NCBI RefSeq assembly: GCF_008831285.2
Contig: NC_045149.1
Span: 7,342,417 to 7,406,416, forward strand
Source: Nymphaea colorata
Lineage: Eukaryota; Streptophyta; Magnoliopsida; Nymphaeales; Nymphaeaceae
Direction of reading: 5' to 3'
Length of the DNA stretch: 64,000 nt
Shown here: in pieces, positions 10,861 through 22,711 of the stretch
How the letters are laid out: every line of letters starts with the position of its first letter
How positions within the stretch are numbered: position 1 is the first letter of the stretch
Notes under the pieces: model-generated
Told to the model about the DNA's origin: nothing
Databases searched by the model: none
What the model saw: only the letters and a program-made list of their open reading frames with translations
Made by a program: the position numbers and the translations under genes

Positions 10861-11509
10861 TTTCATTTCTTCAAAACTGTAAATTTATTACACTTACAAA
10901 ATGTGAATTTCTGACCCGTATGAACCATTTACATACCATGTATGGGAAACAAATGTAAATAAGCTTAGTTTTAAATTCTTATAGTTAAAACACACGTCTG
11001 TACACTTGGGTCTGCCCTGTTTCCATACAATTACTTGTCGATAATAATGAAAAGGTCTGTAGGGAAACGCGGTTTTGTAAGAACCTGATTTTATTCATGC
11101 AAGTAGGACAATATGTTAACATCAAGTAGCATCCATTTTCAAATGTACTTTAAAATGTTTTGGAAGGAAGAACAGAGATATCTTAAGGAAACTTGTATAT
11201 ATCTCTTTCTATTTCCTCGAAAAATAGAAATACACACGGACCACATAGACCACTACCACTTACAAGTAAGCATGTAAGGAACTTCATAGAGGTGGACATA
11301 TGCATGAAGGTCATGCCTCTGTGACATTATGAAAAGGTAAATCAATGTTGTTAAGTGCGTTAATGTGAAGTGATGTGTTGATCTTGTAAGGATAGGTGAT
11401 GCACAATATATCGGTGCGTAAGCATTAGTCTAGAATCTTGTAAAACCTTACTCTTTTTTTTCTCTTTTCATCTCTCAAGATGATATTTATCATCACCACC
11501 ATGGGGGAG

Positions 11510-11545
<36 letters not shown>
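11510..11545. repeat. (CT)n microsatellite
   Basis: About sixteen CT units. In block B the same site (29050-29080) has mutated to a T-rich tract, an example of rapid microsatellite decay since the duplication. Confidence 0.85.
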
Positions 11546-12321
11546 AGAACAAAATTTTTCTTTCATTAAAGAAAATTAATGCTCACAACCATGGATATCC
11601 ATAATACCAATTATGAATATGCAGACCGAGATTATAATCTTTATTTGACCACTCCATACCCTAGATTAAACTGTAACAAAAGAATCAGGTGACAATTAAG
11701 AAACATTGATTTGATGTAGACACCAGGGCGTCCGCTTACATGTTAGAGATTTTGTCTTAGTCAAATTCGGAACTTAATAGAAGAAAACTAAACATTCTAT
11801 TCCAAACAAAGCAAACTTTAATGTACGACTCAATATGATAAACAGTTAATGAAACGGAAAACAAAAGGGTTTAAGATATAAAAATTTACATACAGACACC
11901 CAATAAAAGATGGAATCAAGTTGACAGGTTTTATTCTTTGAAATACATTTTGTGCACAAAATATCAAATTCAGATATCTAATACAAAACAGATGAATCGG
12001 CAAAAAACTGGAAAACATGTGATATCTCGAAGAACCAGTAAAAGTGGCTATTGATAGGTGATGTGCAAGTTTTCCTGCACAAGAATAAAAATTCTACAAC
12101 AGATACAAAGAAGTAGGGGCCTCATACTCATAACTCAGGTTCACATCAAATCTGCATACTTATTTAGCTTCTTTCAAATTTGACTTCATGATTCCAAATG
12201 CAAAGACAAAAGCAAAAGGAACAGAAAACCCAATAGGACAGTCATAGGCCGTAGTATAATGCCCAAAAAAAAAATCTAAATCTCCAAAATGTGAAGTAAT
12301 TAGTCCATATATGGTCAAAGC

Positions 12322-12481
12322 CAGGGCCAGAGGGTAAGAAAAATCAAAATTTTACATATAAATTTTAAAAAATTTAGTTTAATTGATATAAAATTTTTGA
12401 AAAATTGTATTTTGACCTCTATTAAGAATTTAAAACTATAGTTTGGCCCCTGCAACAAAAAAAATCATACTTCCGCCCCTG
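12322..12481. mobile_element. Decayed CAGGGGCGGAG hAT-like MITE, block A copy
   Basis: Left end CAGGGCCAGAGG, right end CTTCCGCCCCTG. The flanks GTCAAAGC and GTTCAAGC look like a decayed 8-bp target duplication. The same element with the same ends is at 29859-30016 in block B, so insertion preceded the duplication. Confidence 0.65.
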
Positions 12482-12785
12482 GTTCAAGCAACAGGGCATA
12501 CCACCTCCACCTTATTGAAATATGCTGTAAAACACCAATATCAAAGAAATTAACAAGAAAATCTTACCAAAGGATAAAGCGACCTATGTTTAGTGACCTA
12601 ATAAAATAAAAGCATGAATAATTTAATGAGAGAGACGGGGAAGCAAATCTTCACCAAACATTACTTTGTTCCTTTACGATAATATCATGATAGCTAGATG
12701 AACTTGTATATTTTAATCATATGCTTCCTTTTTTGTTTGTTTTATTACAAAAGCTTCTATAATTTTCTTGGTAAGCTTTCTTGCT

Positions 12786-13481
12786 CATCTGGTTCTCATG
12801 GTGCACTTCTCTTGGCTCGGTCCTGGCTTGGTAGTTGCCAACCGAAGGTTGAGGATACAATTGCACAAGATGGAACTGTTGTCCTATAGGCATATAATGA
12901 GGAGTGTAACCTTTTAATCGATTCGTGTTTTACGGAAAGGAATCAAGAGCGATTGGGTATTGAGGAAGTCATGATCTTAAGATATTCCTTAATGAGGCAG
13001 AGAACTTCACGCAAGACATTCAAATCACTAGGGAAGAAGCAATTGCCGCAAGAGCATGATCCAAATTGCTGACACCAAGGAGCCAAACAGGGATTTGAAG
13101 AACAGAAAATAGAAAGTTGTGATCATACGATTAACTTCTCTTATTCTATTTCCTGTTCTCCAAATCCTTGGTTGACACTCTTGGTTTCAGCAATATGGAT
13201 CGAGTTTTTGCAGCAATTGCTTCTTCCCTAGTGATTTGAATGTCTTCCATGAAGTTGTCGGCCTCATAAACGAGTAGCTTAAGATCATGGCACATGCACC
13301 ACCCAATACATCTTGACTCCTTCCTGTAAAACACCTCAAAATCTCGACGAATCGATTAAAAGAGCACACCCATGTTCATATTTCTAGAAAATAGCATTTC
13401 CCATCTTCCCCAATGGATGTTCAACCTGCGCTTTACCAAGGTGGGACTAAGCCAAGAGAAGTGCACCATGAGAACCAGATG
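12786..13481. repeat. Hairpin-forming inverted duplication of a gene fragment, copy A
   Basis: Arm 1 (12786-13115) and arm 2 (13143-13481) are reverse complements with mismatches and small indels, separated by a loop of about 27 bp. Both arms begin or end at GGTTCTCATGGTGCACTTCT and contain ACATTCAAATCACTAGGG. Translated in the same sense, both carry a C-terminal-looking sequence with DIQITREEAIAA followed by a lysine-rich end and a stop, at different stages of decay. The source gene is not recognised. Transcription would give a long double-stranded hairpin. Confidence 0.8.
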
Positions 13482-14514
13482 ACAAAAAAAGTGGACCAAC
13501 AAAATTGCAGAACCTTTTGAAAAAATAAACAAAAAAGAAAGCATCTTCAATTGTTTGTCCAATATTCAGCTCTATGACTTGGAATATGAAGGAGAAGTAT
13601 GCCGAAATAGTGTAGGGCATCATTTGTTACCGGTGTTCTAGTCAGTTAATTTGTCTGAAGTCTAACCTCTGTTACACAAAGAGTGAGTTGTATGCACTAG
13701 AGTGTGTGTACCCTAAAAAAGTAGAAGCTGGTTATATGTACAGGTCTGTGCACATTTTATTGTGCATAGGTCTATGTGCATGACTCCTACTCTTAAGAAT
13801 CGACTATGGTCCCAATGAAAGTGGTCAGATGGACAAATGTACTCTAAAGGCTGTATACGTGCACACGTCCCCAAAAAAGTACATAGGAGTTGCCGCATTT
13901 TAAAAACTTTCAAAAAATCTTTTTTTTATTTTGAACTTTTTCACTACCTTTTTTGTCCTTATATAAAAAAGTTTTCTTTACATATTCAAAGGGTATTTCG
14001 AGTATTATGCATGGTGGTGCATAATTTTGCACAAAAGGTGCATGTAGGGCAGATATGGCAGTAGTAGAAAAATGGGAAGGCTGCACAATCAAGGGCAGCA
14101 ATATAGGCCCAAACAAAAAACAAAAAACAAAAAAAGAAAGCTTTGTTGCAGCAGTAGCATTTTCAGGAGCTCCTTTGCAACAAAGGGAATCACCAAGGAG
14201 ACGTGCATCTTGGTTTTACTAGAAACCGATGGAAGCTCTGTTATGATGATAAAAGTAAAGGAAGCAACTAAAAGAAAACAATGAAGTTAGTGTCCTTTGC
14301 TAAGAAGCTTAAAAATGTACAAATACATAGCCGTGCTTTACAGTTGTTACAAGAGATATGCATGAAAATTTGTTATAATCTTCCCAATATTTTCCTCTCA
14401 CAGTGAGCTAGCAGATTCAGTTGCCTCTATTGATATGCATAAAACAGGGTGGCATATCTTGACAAACAAGGAAAGAGAGGGAGATGGAAGGGAAGTGTGG
14501 CTCTCCGGCAGGGG

Positions 14515-14640
14515 GCTGAGTACAAATTTTAAAATTTTAAAGGGCATCGATATGTAAATGAGAAAAATTGCTTTAAGGTGTCAACATAATAAGTATTTTT
14601 TATAGGTCAGTGTGGGCAATTGCCCAAATGGTACCTATAC
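14515..14640 (+). mobile_element. GGGGCGGAG-family relic, block A
   Basis: Starts GGCAGGGGGCTGAG and runs through AAATTTTAAAATTTTAAAGGGCATC to GTGTGGGCAATTGCCC. It corresponds to 32033-32190 in block B, where the start is better preserved as GGCAGGGGTGGAGTTAG. It is related to the minus-strand copy at 3985-4165. Confidence 0.55.
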
Positions 14641-14957
14641 CCTTCTCCACCATTATTCTTATGGGTGAAAGCCTAGAAAATCCCTGACCAGCGAGGATGA
14701 GGGACCAACAGCAGGTGCCACCATGTTATGCCACCATGTTAGAGACATCAATTACCTTATATGTAAAATTAAAGTAGTCAAGGCCTTTAATTCCATCTTA
14801 TCCTCAAGATTTTATTTTTAAAAGGATCTTTCCAGTCAAAAGGAAAAAAGTGGATTCTTTCGGCTGAATGAAGGAGTCTGGCCTCTCATACATGTTTCCT
14901 CATGCAATGCATTGAGGGACGTGTGCACATGGAGGAAATTTGTCTTCCACACATTAC

Positions 14958-15235
14958 CTAAGCCTGGGTATTGGGCCAACCCAATACCGAAGCACAGGCC
15001 GGGACTTGGCCCGACAATTAAAACCCGAGCCCGGCCCGATTAAATTTAAAAATATATTTTAATATAAAATAATATATAAATTTATTAATTGTAATAAAAT
15101 ATTATAATTATATATATATATATTAATAAAATAAATATTAAAAAATTTATCGACTCGTGCTCTTTTTTCTAGGTCTAGGCCTGGGCCTGAGTCGGGCAAG
15201 GTACCGGGTATCGCTAGCGGCCCGGCTTGGGCTTA
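14958..15235. mobile_element. MITE with GGCCCG-rich ends, inserted only in block A
   Basis: Flanked by ACATTAC on both sides (14951-14957 and 15236-15242). Block B reads straight through as CACATTATCCGATG at about 32882, giving an empty site. Terminal words are TAAGCC (left) and its complement at the right end, and the core is AT-rich. Insertion therefore followed the A/B duplication. The 7- or 8-bp duplication and short TIRs suggest a hAT-like origin. Confidence 0.8.
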
Positions 15236-15631
15236 ACATTACCCGATGAGTTCCATGGCCATAGAAATCCAGTGCCTCCTAAGAGAAGTCTCTTTGTCTC
15301 ATCATCAATGAAGAGGTAGTGGCATAACATTAGAAGGAAATTAGCTTATATTCTGACACTTGTCATTTCTTTAGCATTTGAGGAAGAAATGCAACAAAGT
15401 TCTAAATTAATAAATTATATCCAAGCAAAGACAAATTTTTATTTCTCTGCCCCAACAAATGTGAGAACAACAAGTGGGTTGTCAGAATGTGCGTACATGT
15501 ATTTAGGGCTTAGTCTCTCTTTCTCTCCCTCCACACATTTTTGTTAATTAGTGATAACTTGTTACTTGGTTTTGCTTTAATGCATTTTTTTCTACTTGAT
15601 GGGTTTTTATTTTTATTTTCTTTCTCTCTCT

Positions 15632-15634
<3 letters not shown>

Positions 15635-15724
<90 letters not shown>
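15635..15724. repeat. (TA)n(TG)n microsatellite at the LINE 3' side
   Basis: About 32 TA units followed by about 13 TG units. The equivalent position in block B (33297-33430) is a (TC)n(TA)n(TG)n tract. It marks the apparent 3' limit of the minus-strand LINE. Overlapping long frames are repeat artefacts. Confidence 0.9.
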
Positions 15725-15730
<6 letters not shown>

Positions 15731-15992
15731 CTGCAAACCTGCTGGGAGGATGCCCTCATCATATTATTAACAAAACATAAGAAAGATTTACAGTATACTT
15801 ACACAAAAAACGTAGTAGGAAGCTGCCCTAGCAATCAGGAAGGGCATCCTAAAACTGTCACGCACTACAAGGGCATAGGCCAAGAGCAAGGGCCACAACA
15901 TTAGCAGCAGGGTTATGGTCTAAAATGTGAAAAAAGCTACGTCACATGTGCAGTATAGTGTTCATGTACATAGCATTAGAAGGGTGGGTAAT
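15725..15992 (-). mobile_element. LINE copy 1, 3' end separated by the gypsy insertion
   Basis: Matches 34556-34690 plus 33431-33571 of the second copy (minus-strand words CATTTTAGACCATAACCCTG, GTGGCCCTTGCTCTTGG). It ends at the TA/TG microsatellite. Positioned directly beyond the gypsy 5' LTR, it is the missing end of the LINE at 22712-26280. Confidence 0.8.
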
Positions 15993-16437
15993 TGATGCAG
16001 GGCAGCAACCAGACCCGTCACTCTCCTGGGGCCAGTTCTTCACCTCAGGTTCCACTTTCGGGCATCAGTGCAGTTCATGAACCTTCAACCATGGGATCCC
16101 CTGTGGACCCAAAGCATACACGAGAGGAGGTGCATCTGCGTAGATACTCGAGACGGACCAAGGGCTGAATTGTAATTTTGATTTACATATGTTATTTTGT
16201 GGTTCATTTTGTACGTAAGTTCATGTGATATCTATGTGGGTCTTTTTGGGTTCGGGCACTTGTACAGAACCCGACCCATTGCTACTCTCACCGACAATTC
16301 TATTTTGCATACACTTGATGCCGAATGAAGTAAAAGTTACTCCTGTTTTATGTTGTCATTCTCTTCGCATCTTCTAGCGTAACAGTTTAATTTTTGTTTC
16401 AATAGTTTTGTCTTTCTGCAAAGTTGGCCTTGCATCA
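15993..16437 (+). repeat. Gypsy 5' LTR
   Basis: 445 bp, TGATGCAGGGC to CTTGCATCA. Compared with the 3' LTR it lacks the segment around CCATATAAAGG, so the presumptive TATA box of the promoter is deleted in the copy that would drive the element. Confidence 0.95.
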
Positions 16438-16440
16438 GAT

Positions 16441-16456
16441 TGGTATCAGAACGAGG
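16441..16456 (+). other. Gypsy primer-binding site
   Basis: TGGTATCAGAACGAGG begins three bases after the LTR and matches the usual initiator-methionine tRNA complement (TGGTATCAGAGC) except at one or two positions. Confidence 0.85.
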
Positions 16457-16479
16457 CTTCGTCCCTGCCCTGTCCTGCC

Positions 16480-18980
16480 ATGGCTGCAAAAGAAGCAAAG
16501 GAAAAAGAAAATGCAAATGATGCGGCTGCTACAGAAAAAAAAGTTGCAGAGTTTGCATTGAACGTAAATGAAAAAAATCCAATAGGAATCATGCAATCGG
16601 AAGAAGAAAGTCAAGAAAATCTACAACAGACAGTGGCGAAGCACAATTCTGAGATTGCCCACATGCGGCAGGATCTCGCTGCTGCAACCAGGGAGCTCAG
16701 CTTCATGACTCAAAGGTTCGATGAGTTCAGAGGAATGCTCTGTTCTATTTGGCAGTATACACAAAATAATGCACAAAATCACCTGTGGCTTCCTGCATTG
16801 GAAGCTGAAGGACTCGAACAGTCGTAGGACCACGTCGCGAGAGGCGTTGGGATTTTGAGGGGAACGTGAACTGTGTCTGATGGGAGTCTTGCCGGAGCTC
16901 CATCGCTGGTCGGTGAATCTTACCCGGTGTCAAGACTCCTCATCGGAGTTCCCCTGCATCCGTCTGGGGCGTCATCCTCCCATCATCAGGTGGCAACGAC
17001 AACTATGGTTTTGTCTCTGCCCACCAGTCGGCAGACGACGGTGGGTCTTCCAGTCACTTTGGGTGGGCAAGGGGAATCGTAGAGGACGTCGCTGTTTCCA
17101 TCGCCGGCCGGTGGTAGTGCAAGGAATGTCGTCAGCAACGTTGCCAATAGTTCTACAACCAGTGTTAAAAATCAAGTGCCGCCTCCGTCCGACCGGCCGC
17201 CCTCCGTCGCCGTGCCTCCTGCCTCCCGTTGCAGGTCGTGGACCAAGGGAGAGTCGCCCTATGCTGTTCACCCACCGTCATTACAGGTGGGGGGTGGTGG
17301 GCAACCCTCCCCTTGTTGCTAGTTTCCCCTCTCTGCCTCACGTAGAAAGGGGAAACCTCGACCCCGACTGCTCGAATTCTTTCGAGCGGCCCAACGGGTC
17401 TAGTCGGTCTCTCAGGAGACCGGCTCGAACCGAATCGGTTCGTGACTCCGATTCGGATCCGTATCGCCTGACTCATGGGTATATGGGTCCGAATCCAGGT
17501 CCAGTTTACATAAACACCCCTTTTCAACCCAGCTTGGATCCGATATCTTCTTCAAATCCAACCCAGCCCTACATATTTGGCTTTGAACCTATTCCAAGAT
17601 CCAACCTAGACCATCATCGGACCTGGAACCCACCCATTTTGTTTCCTTTACCGGGTCAGAACCAGACCCATTCTCTTATGGATTCTGGATCAAGTTGAAA
17701 CCTAGCCTTCTAACCGCAAAACCCGATCCAGAATCCAACCCAAACCACTCTGGGTCCGACGAATAGTTTAGGAGCAAACCCAATCCAACCCAAACCTTTA
17801 TCCAAACCCCTATCCAAATTCGTCCTTAAACCCTTACTCAAATCCACATGTGAATCCTTTTCACGCCCCATACCCATTCCCAAATCTATACCCATATCCT
17901 TATCCGACTGCCCATGTGACCCATGCCCCAGATCCAGTTCCATTTTGTGTAGGTACAATCATGGAGCCGCCACTTCCTCAGGCTCCACAGCAATGGAGTC
18001 AATGGATGGGTCCCCTTGCAAATCGAACCCACTCGAGGCCACCTCCTGTTGAGCCATACCGACCCCATGCGCCGACCGAGAATGACAACGACTCAGCCTA
18101 TTCAGATGATGACGAGTTTTGGTGCGTGCATCTAGCAGGACCAATTGACCGTCGACACAGGCGGACCGCAGATCATCCAGATCGCCCCGCCAGATATAGG
18201 GTGAGGTTGGACCTTCCAGAGTTTGTTGGGTGATTCGACGCACAAGAGTACTTTGACTGGGCATATACAGTCCAGTTTTTCTTCGACTACCATCAGGTGG
18301 AGGAGCATCACAGAGTGCTGCTAGTTGCGACCAGACTATGCGGACTTGCCCAAACTTGGTGGTTTGAGCTTCAGAGATCGTATGAGCGACGCAGTCAGCG
18401 ACTAGTGCAGGCTTGGGGCGAGATGCAGACCGAGTTTGTACCTTCAAACCACGCTGGGAGGACATACAAGGAGTACCTCAATTTTCGTCAGGGCTCAAGA
18501 TCTGTAGCGGATTACAAAGCAGAGTTTCATCGATTGTCACTGCACGTCCAGATTGTGGATATTGAGCATCAAGAGGTTACCAAGTATGTTTCTGGTTTTC
18601 GTCCCTCTATTTCTGATGAATTTATTTGTACCAGAGTAGATACTCTAGATCAGGCAAGTAATTATGCAATGAACATATAAGAAACCTTGAAACGTAAGCA
18701 TGAAACCCAAGCGTTTAGGGGTGACACTTCGTACCGTCCCAAGTCGAGTTTTCCAACCAAGGGAGCTAGCTCCTCGAAACCTGTCGAGTCAAGGCCCGTA
18801 CCACCTTCCTCTGGTAATGGCGAGCAATCAGGTCCAGCCTATAACACCCAGTCTAAAACTCGTAGTTCAAACCAGACCATCCGTTGTTTAGTTGTCATGA
18901 GTTAGGTCACTTAGCTTCAAAATGTCCAAATTACGAAAAGAAAACTCATCCAGCAAAGACTATAGAGGAACCGACAGATT
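16480..18980 (+). pseudogene. Gypsy gag (disrupted)
   Basis: The probable start is the ATG at 16480. A coiled-coil-like, Glu/Gln-rich N-terminal part runs to a stop at 16827, then GC-rich proline/serine-rich coding sequence with frameshifts. The conserved capsid-like retrotransposon gag domain lies at 18240-18680 (LAQTWWFEL, YKEYLNFRQGSRSVADYKAEF). A CCHC zinc knuckle (CHELGHLASKC) at about 18887-18925 is split by a frameshift just before its first cysteine. At least four interruptions; no functional protein. Confidence 0.9.
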
Positions 18981-21900
18981 CAGACGGTAAGGAAGCCTCG
19001 AGTGGCTTATCTTATGCAAGTTATGATCAGGATGATGCTATACACTTTGATGGTGATGACATAAGCAACTTTTTATCAATATGTCACGTCTTGACAACAC
19101 CTAAGGGAAAGTCAGATTCTTCAAGGTTGCGTAGTAACATTTTCAGGACTCGGTGCAAGTGTGAGGGGTATATTTGTGATGTGATTGTAGACAGTAGTGC
19201 ATGTGAGAACCTAGTTTCACTTGATGCAGTTTCTACCCTAGGTCTGAAACTTGAGAAGCGCACTCAACCTTATAAGATGTCATGGTTTAAAAGGGGAGAA
19301 GAAGTTCACGTCACCCAACAATGTCTAGTAAAGCTTTTTATGGGGCCACATTACTTGGATGAAGTGTGGTGCGATGTTGTTTCAATGAATGCATGTCATG
19401 TTCTTCTTGGTCGACCTTGGCAGTTTGATCGGAAGAATATTTATGAGGGGCATAAGAATACTTATTCATTTAGATTTAAGGGCCAGAAAGTTGTCTTGCT
19501 ACCCACAAAGGAAACCACAGCACAACGAGTTGGCCATCCAGTGCAACCATCCAGTTTTGTGGGAATATCTCGTAAAGAATTTTTGGATCATTAAGAAGAA
19601 GATGGATTTTGCTATGCTTTGGTTGTTAAACCTTTGTCTTTGATCTTATCAGACATTCCAAAAGAGGTAGCACCACTCATTTCTGAGTTTCAAGACATCA
19701 TGCCAAATGATCTACCTCCGGAGTTGCCACCAAACCGAGATGTTCAACATTCTATAGACTTTGTTCTGGGAAGTAGTTTACCCAACCAACCTGCTTATCG
19801 GATGAACCCCATCGAGCATGCTGAGTTGCAAAGGCATGTAAATGAATTGTTGCAAAAGGGTCACATTCGAGAGAGTGTTAGTCCGTGTGCAATTCCAACA
19901 TTACTGACCCCAAAGAAAGATGACACGAAATGGATGTGTGTGGATAGTTGAGCTATCAATAAGATCACCGTCAAGTACCGTTTCCCCATTCCGAGATTGG
20001 ATGATATGTTGGATATACTAGCGGGAGCTCAAGTGTTCTCGAAGATTGATTTGAAAAGCGGATACCATCAGATAAGAATTCGAGAAGGAGATGAGTGTAA
20101 AACTGCGTTGAAGACACGAGATGGGCTATATGAGTGGCTAGTCATGCCAATTGGATTATCCAATGCACCTAGCACCTTCATGAGTGTCATGACGCAAGTC
20201 CTTTGGCCGTACATTGGAAAGTTTGTTGTAGTGTACTTCGATAACATTTTGGTTTGTAGCCTCACAATTTCTGATCACCTTGGTCAAATGCGTCAAGTCC
20301 TAGAGACCTTGCGTAAGGAAAAGTTGTTTGTTAATGCCAAGAAATGTAGTTCCCTCACTTCAAACCTTGTCTTCTTGGGTTCATTGTTTCGTTAGAAGGA
20401 GTGCAGACTGATCCCTCTAAGGTGCAAGCTATCATAAATTGGCCAACGCCGAGAACAGTGGGAGATTTCATGGTTTAGCCACTTTCTATCGAAGATTCAT
20501 CAAAAACTTCAGCAACATTATGACTCCTATCACAGAGTGTCTCAAGGGTGAAACTTTTAAGTGGACTTAAGCGGCTGAGGATGCCTTTTGCAATAAGGTT
20601 TGTATGACTCATGCCCCCATATTGGCTCTACTAGACTTCACTAAGATATTTGACGTAGAATGTGATGCCTCCAAGATTGGAATTAGAGCTATGCTTAGTC
20701 AAAACAAGAGGTCAGTCACTTTCTTTAGTGAGAAGCTAAGTGGAGCAAAATGTCAGTATTCTACATATGACTTGGAGTTCTATTCTACTGTATGAGCACT
20801 TTGCTATTAGAGACACTATTTAATCTACAAAGAATTTGTTCTGTATATAGATCATGAGACACTTAAGTATCTCTATAGCCAAAGGAAGATGAGTGCTCAA
20901 TCAGGGAAGTTCAACAAAGTTGCATATGCCCTCAGCAGAAAGAACAACCTACTGATGTCCATGTAAGTTGAGGTAGTCGGATTTGAAAGTTGCAAGGACA
21001 TGTATCATGCTGACCTGGATTTCAGCCACATTTGGTTTGTGTGCTCTAGTGCGTCTCAACCCCTGGACTCTAAATTTTCCATTCACAATGACTACCTTTT
21101 TCGTGGGAATAAGTTGTGTATCCCTCAATACTCATTACGATTACAACTTATTGCAGAACTCCATGATAATGAAATGTCGAGGCATTTTGGGTATGACAAG
21201 ACATATTCTTTGATGGATGAACGCTACTATTGGCCCAAGATGAAGAAGGATATCATCAAGTTTGTTCAATGTTGTCATACTTGCCAAGTCGCAAAGGGGC
21301 ATAGTCAAAATAGTGACTTGTATACCCCCCTGCCTATTCCAGATAGGCCCTGGGAGTATGTTTCTATGTATTTCATTGTTGGACTTCCCAAGACGGTCCG
21401 TAGAGTAGATTTAATCATGGTGGTTGTAGATAGATTTTCGAAGATGGCTATTTTCATTCCATGAAAATGGATGACAGATGCGTCATTGGTTGCCTCTTAC
21501 TATTTCAAAGATGTGGCACGGTTTCATGGACTTCCTCGTTCAATCATATTAGATCGAGATACGAGGTTATTGAGTCATTTTTGGCGTTCACTATGGTCTC
21601 TGCTTAATACAAAACTTCAGTTAAGTAGTGCTTACCACCTTCAGACCGATGGCCAAACCGAGGTAGTCAATAAAATTTTAGGAAACTTACTCCGGTGTCT
21701 TGTAGGTGAAAATACCAAAATCTAGGACTTAGTGCTACCACAAGCTGAGTTTGCTATAATAACTCAATCAACCGTTCCATTAGGAATACTGCTTTTCAAG
21801 TGGTATATGGTCAGTTCCCAAACCATGTTGTTGGCTTATCCTTGGTACCAGGTGTTGGAGAACATGCTCTGGCGGCACTTGATGCTATTGAGTATATGTG

Positions 21901-22200
21901 TGATGTCCATAGTCAAGTGAAACAGAAGCTCTAGGAGAGCTATGAAACAAACAAGTCCTGTATTGATCGGAGTCGTCGAGATGTCAACTTTGAAGTGGGT
22001 CAACAAGTTTGGGTCTTCCTACAACCTGAGCGATGTCCTCTTGGTACCTATAGTAAGTTAAGTCCTATGAAATATGATATTTTCCGTATCAGTCATCGTC
22101 TATGAACAAATGCTTATCTGCTTGAGCTTCCTGAGGATTGGCAAATTGAGTTTCCTGAGGATTGGTAAATTTCGTCGATCTTCAATGTTTCTGAACTGTT
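18981..22200 (+). pseudogene. Gypsy pol: protease, RT, RNase H, integrase (disrupted)
   Basis: Protease motif VDSSACENL at about 19187 (usual DSGA changed to DSSA). RT begins near 19619, with [15 protein letters not shown] at 20037. The polymerase box reads YFDN at about 20236 instead of YFDD. RNase H start FDVECDAS is at about 20649. The integrase HHCC finger (HFGYDKT, CCHTCQ) lies at 21180-21290, followed by a DDE core in which the first aspartate is replaced (VSMYFIVGLP), while LDRD and TDGQTEVVN are retained. In-frame stops occur at 19949, 20393, 20793, 21462 and 21723, among others. The C-terminal tail (NVSELFP) has no clear chromodomain. Confidence 0.92.
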
Positions 22201-22257
22201 TCCCTACTCTGGTGACAATGATTCGTCGGAGACGACTTCTCTCCAACCAGGGGAGAA

Positions 22258-22706
22258 TGATGCAGGGCAGGACCAGACTCGTCACTTTCCTGGGTCCAGT
22301 TCCTCGCCTCATGTTCCACCTTCAGGCATCAATGCAGTTCATGAACCTGCAACCGTGGGATCCCCTGTGGACCCAAAGCATGCACGAGAGGAGGTGCCTC
22401 TGTGTAGATACTCGAGGCAGACCAAGGGTTGAATTGTAATTTTGATTAGCATATGTTATTTTGTGATTCATTTTGTACGTAAGTTCATGTGATATCTATG
22501 TGGGTTTGTTTGGGTTCTTGCAGGATCCGACCCGTTGCTATTCTTGCCCATATAAAGGGGCGTTGATTCTATTTTGTGTACACTTGATGTCGAATGAAGT
22601 AAAAGTTACTCCTATTTTATGTTGCCCTTCTCTTCGTGTCTTCCAGCGTAACAATTTAGTTTTTGTTTGAATAGTTTTGTCTTTCTGCAAGGTTGGCCTT
22701 GCATCA
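22258..22706 (+). repeat. Gypsy 3' LTR with polypurine tract
   Basis: 449 bp, preceded by the polypurine tract CCAGGGGAGAA. It keeps TATAAA at 22551-22556, unlike the 5' LTR. Length and sequence otherwise match closely. Confidence 0.95.
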
Positions 22707-22711
22707 GTAAT

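Larger units (their letters stand above)
8973..15992. repeat. Block A of a large direct duplication
   Basis: Near-colinear with block B (26281-34690) from GAATATATTGCT(A/G)GTTG onward. It shares a frame at 9431, the inverted gene fragment, hAT-like relics and the microsatellite-tipped LINE end. Relative to B it has its own insertion at 14958-15235, an extra 10220-10485 region and a short deletion near 10712. No intact gene lies inside. Confidence 0.9.
15993..22706 (+). mobile_element. Ty3/gypsy LTR retrotransposon, complete but degenerate
   Basis: A 6.7-kb element bounded by 5'-TG...CA-3' LTRs (15993-16437 and 22258-22706) and a perfect 5-bp duplication GTAAT (15988-15992, 22707-22711). The second LINE copy shows the empty site as GGTGGGTAATGCAGTG at about 34677. 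Order is LTR, PBS, gag, protease, reverse transcriptase, RNase H, integrase, polypurine tract, LTR, which is the gypsy order. Stops, frameshifts and lost catalytic residues make it non-autonomous. It splits the minus-strand LINE. Confidence 0.97.

Noticed and set aside
15541-15904. Frames containing Tyr-Ile and Val-Cys repeats
   Set aside because: Products of the (TA)n(TG)n microsatellite.
16972-18465. Long minus-strand frames opposite the gypsy gag
   Set aside because: Antisense shadows of GC-rich coding sequence on the plus strand; the element is clearly plus-oriented.
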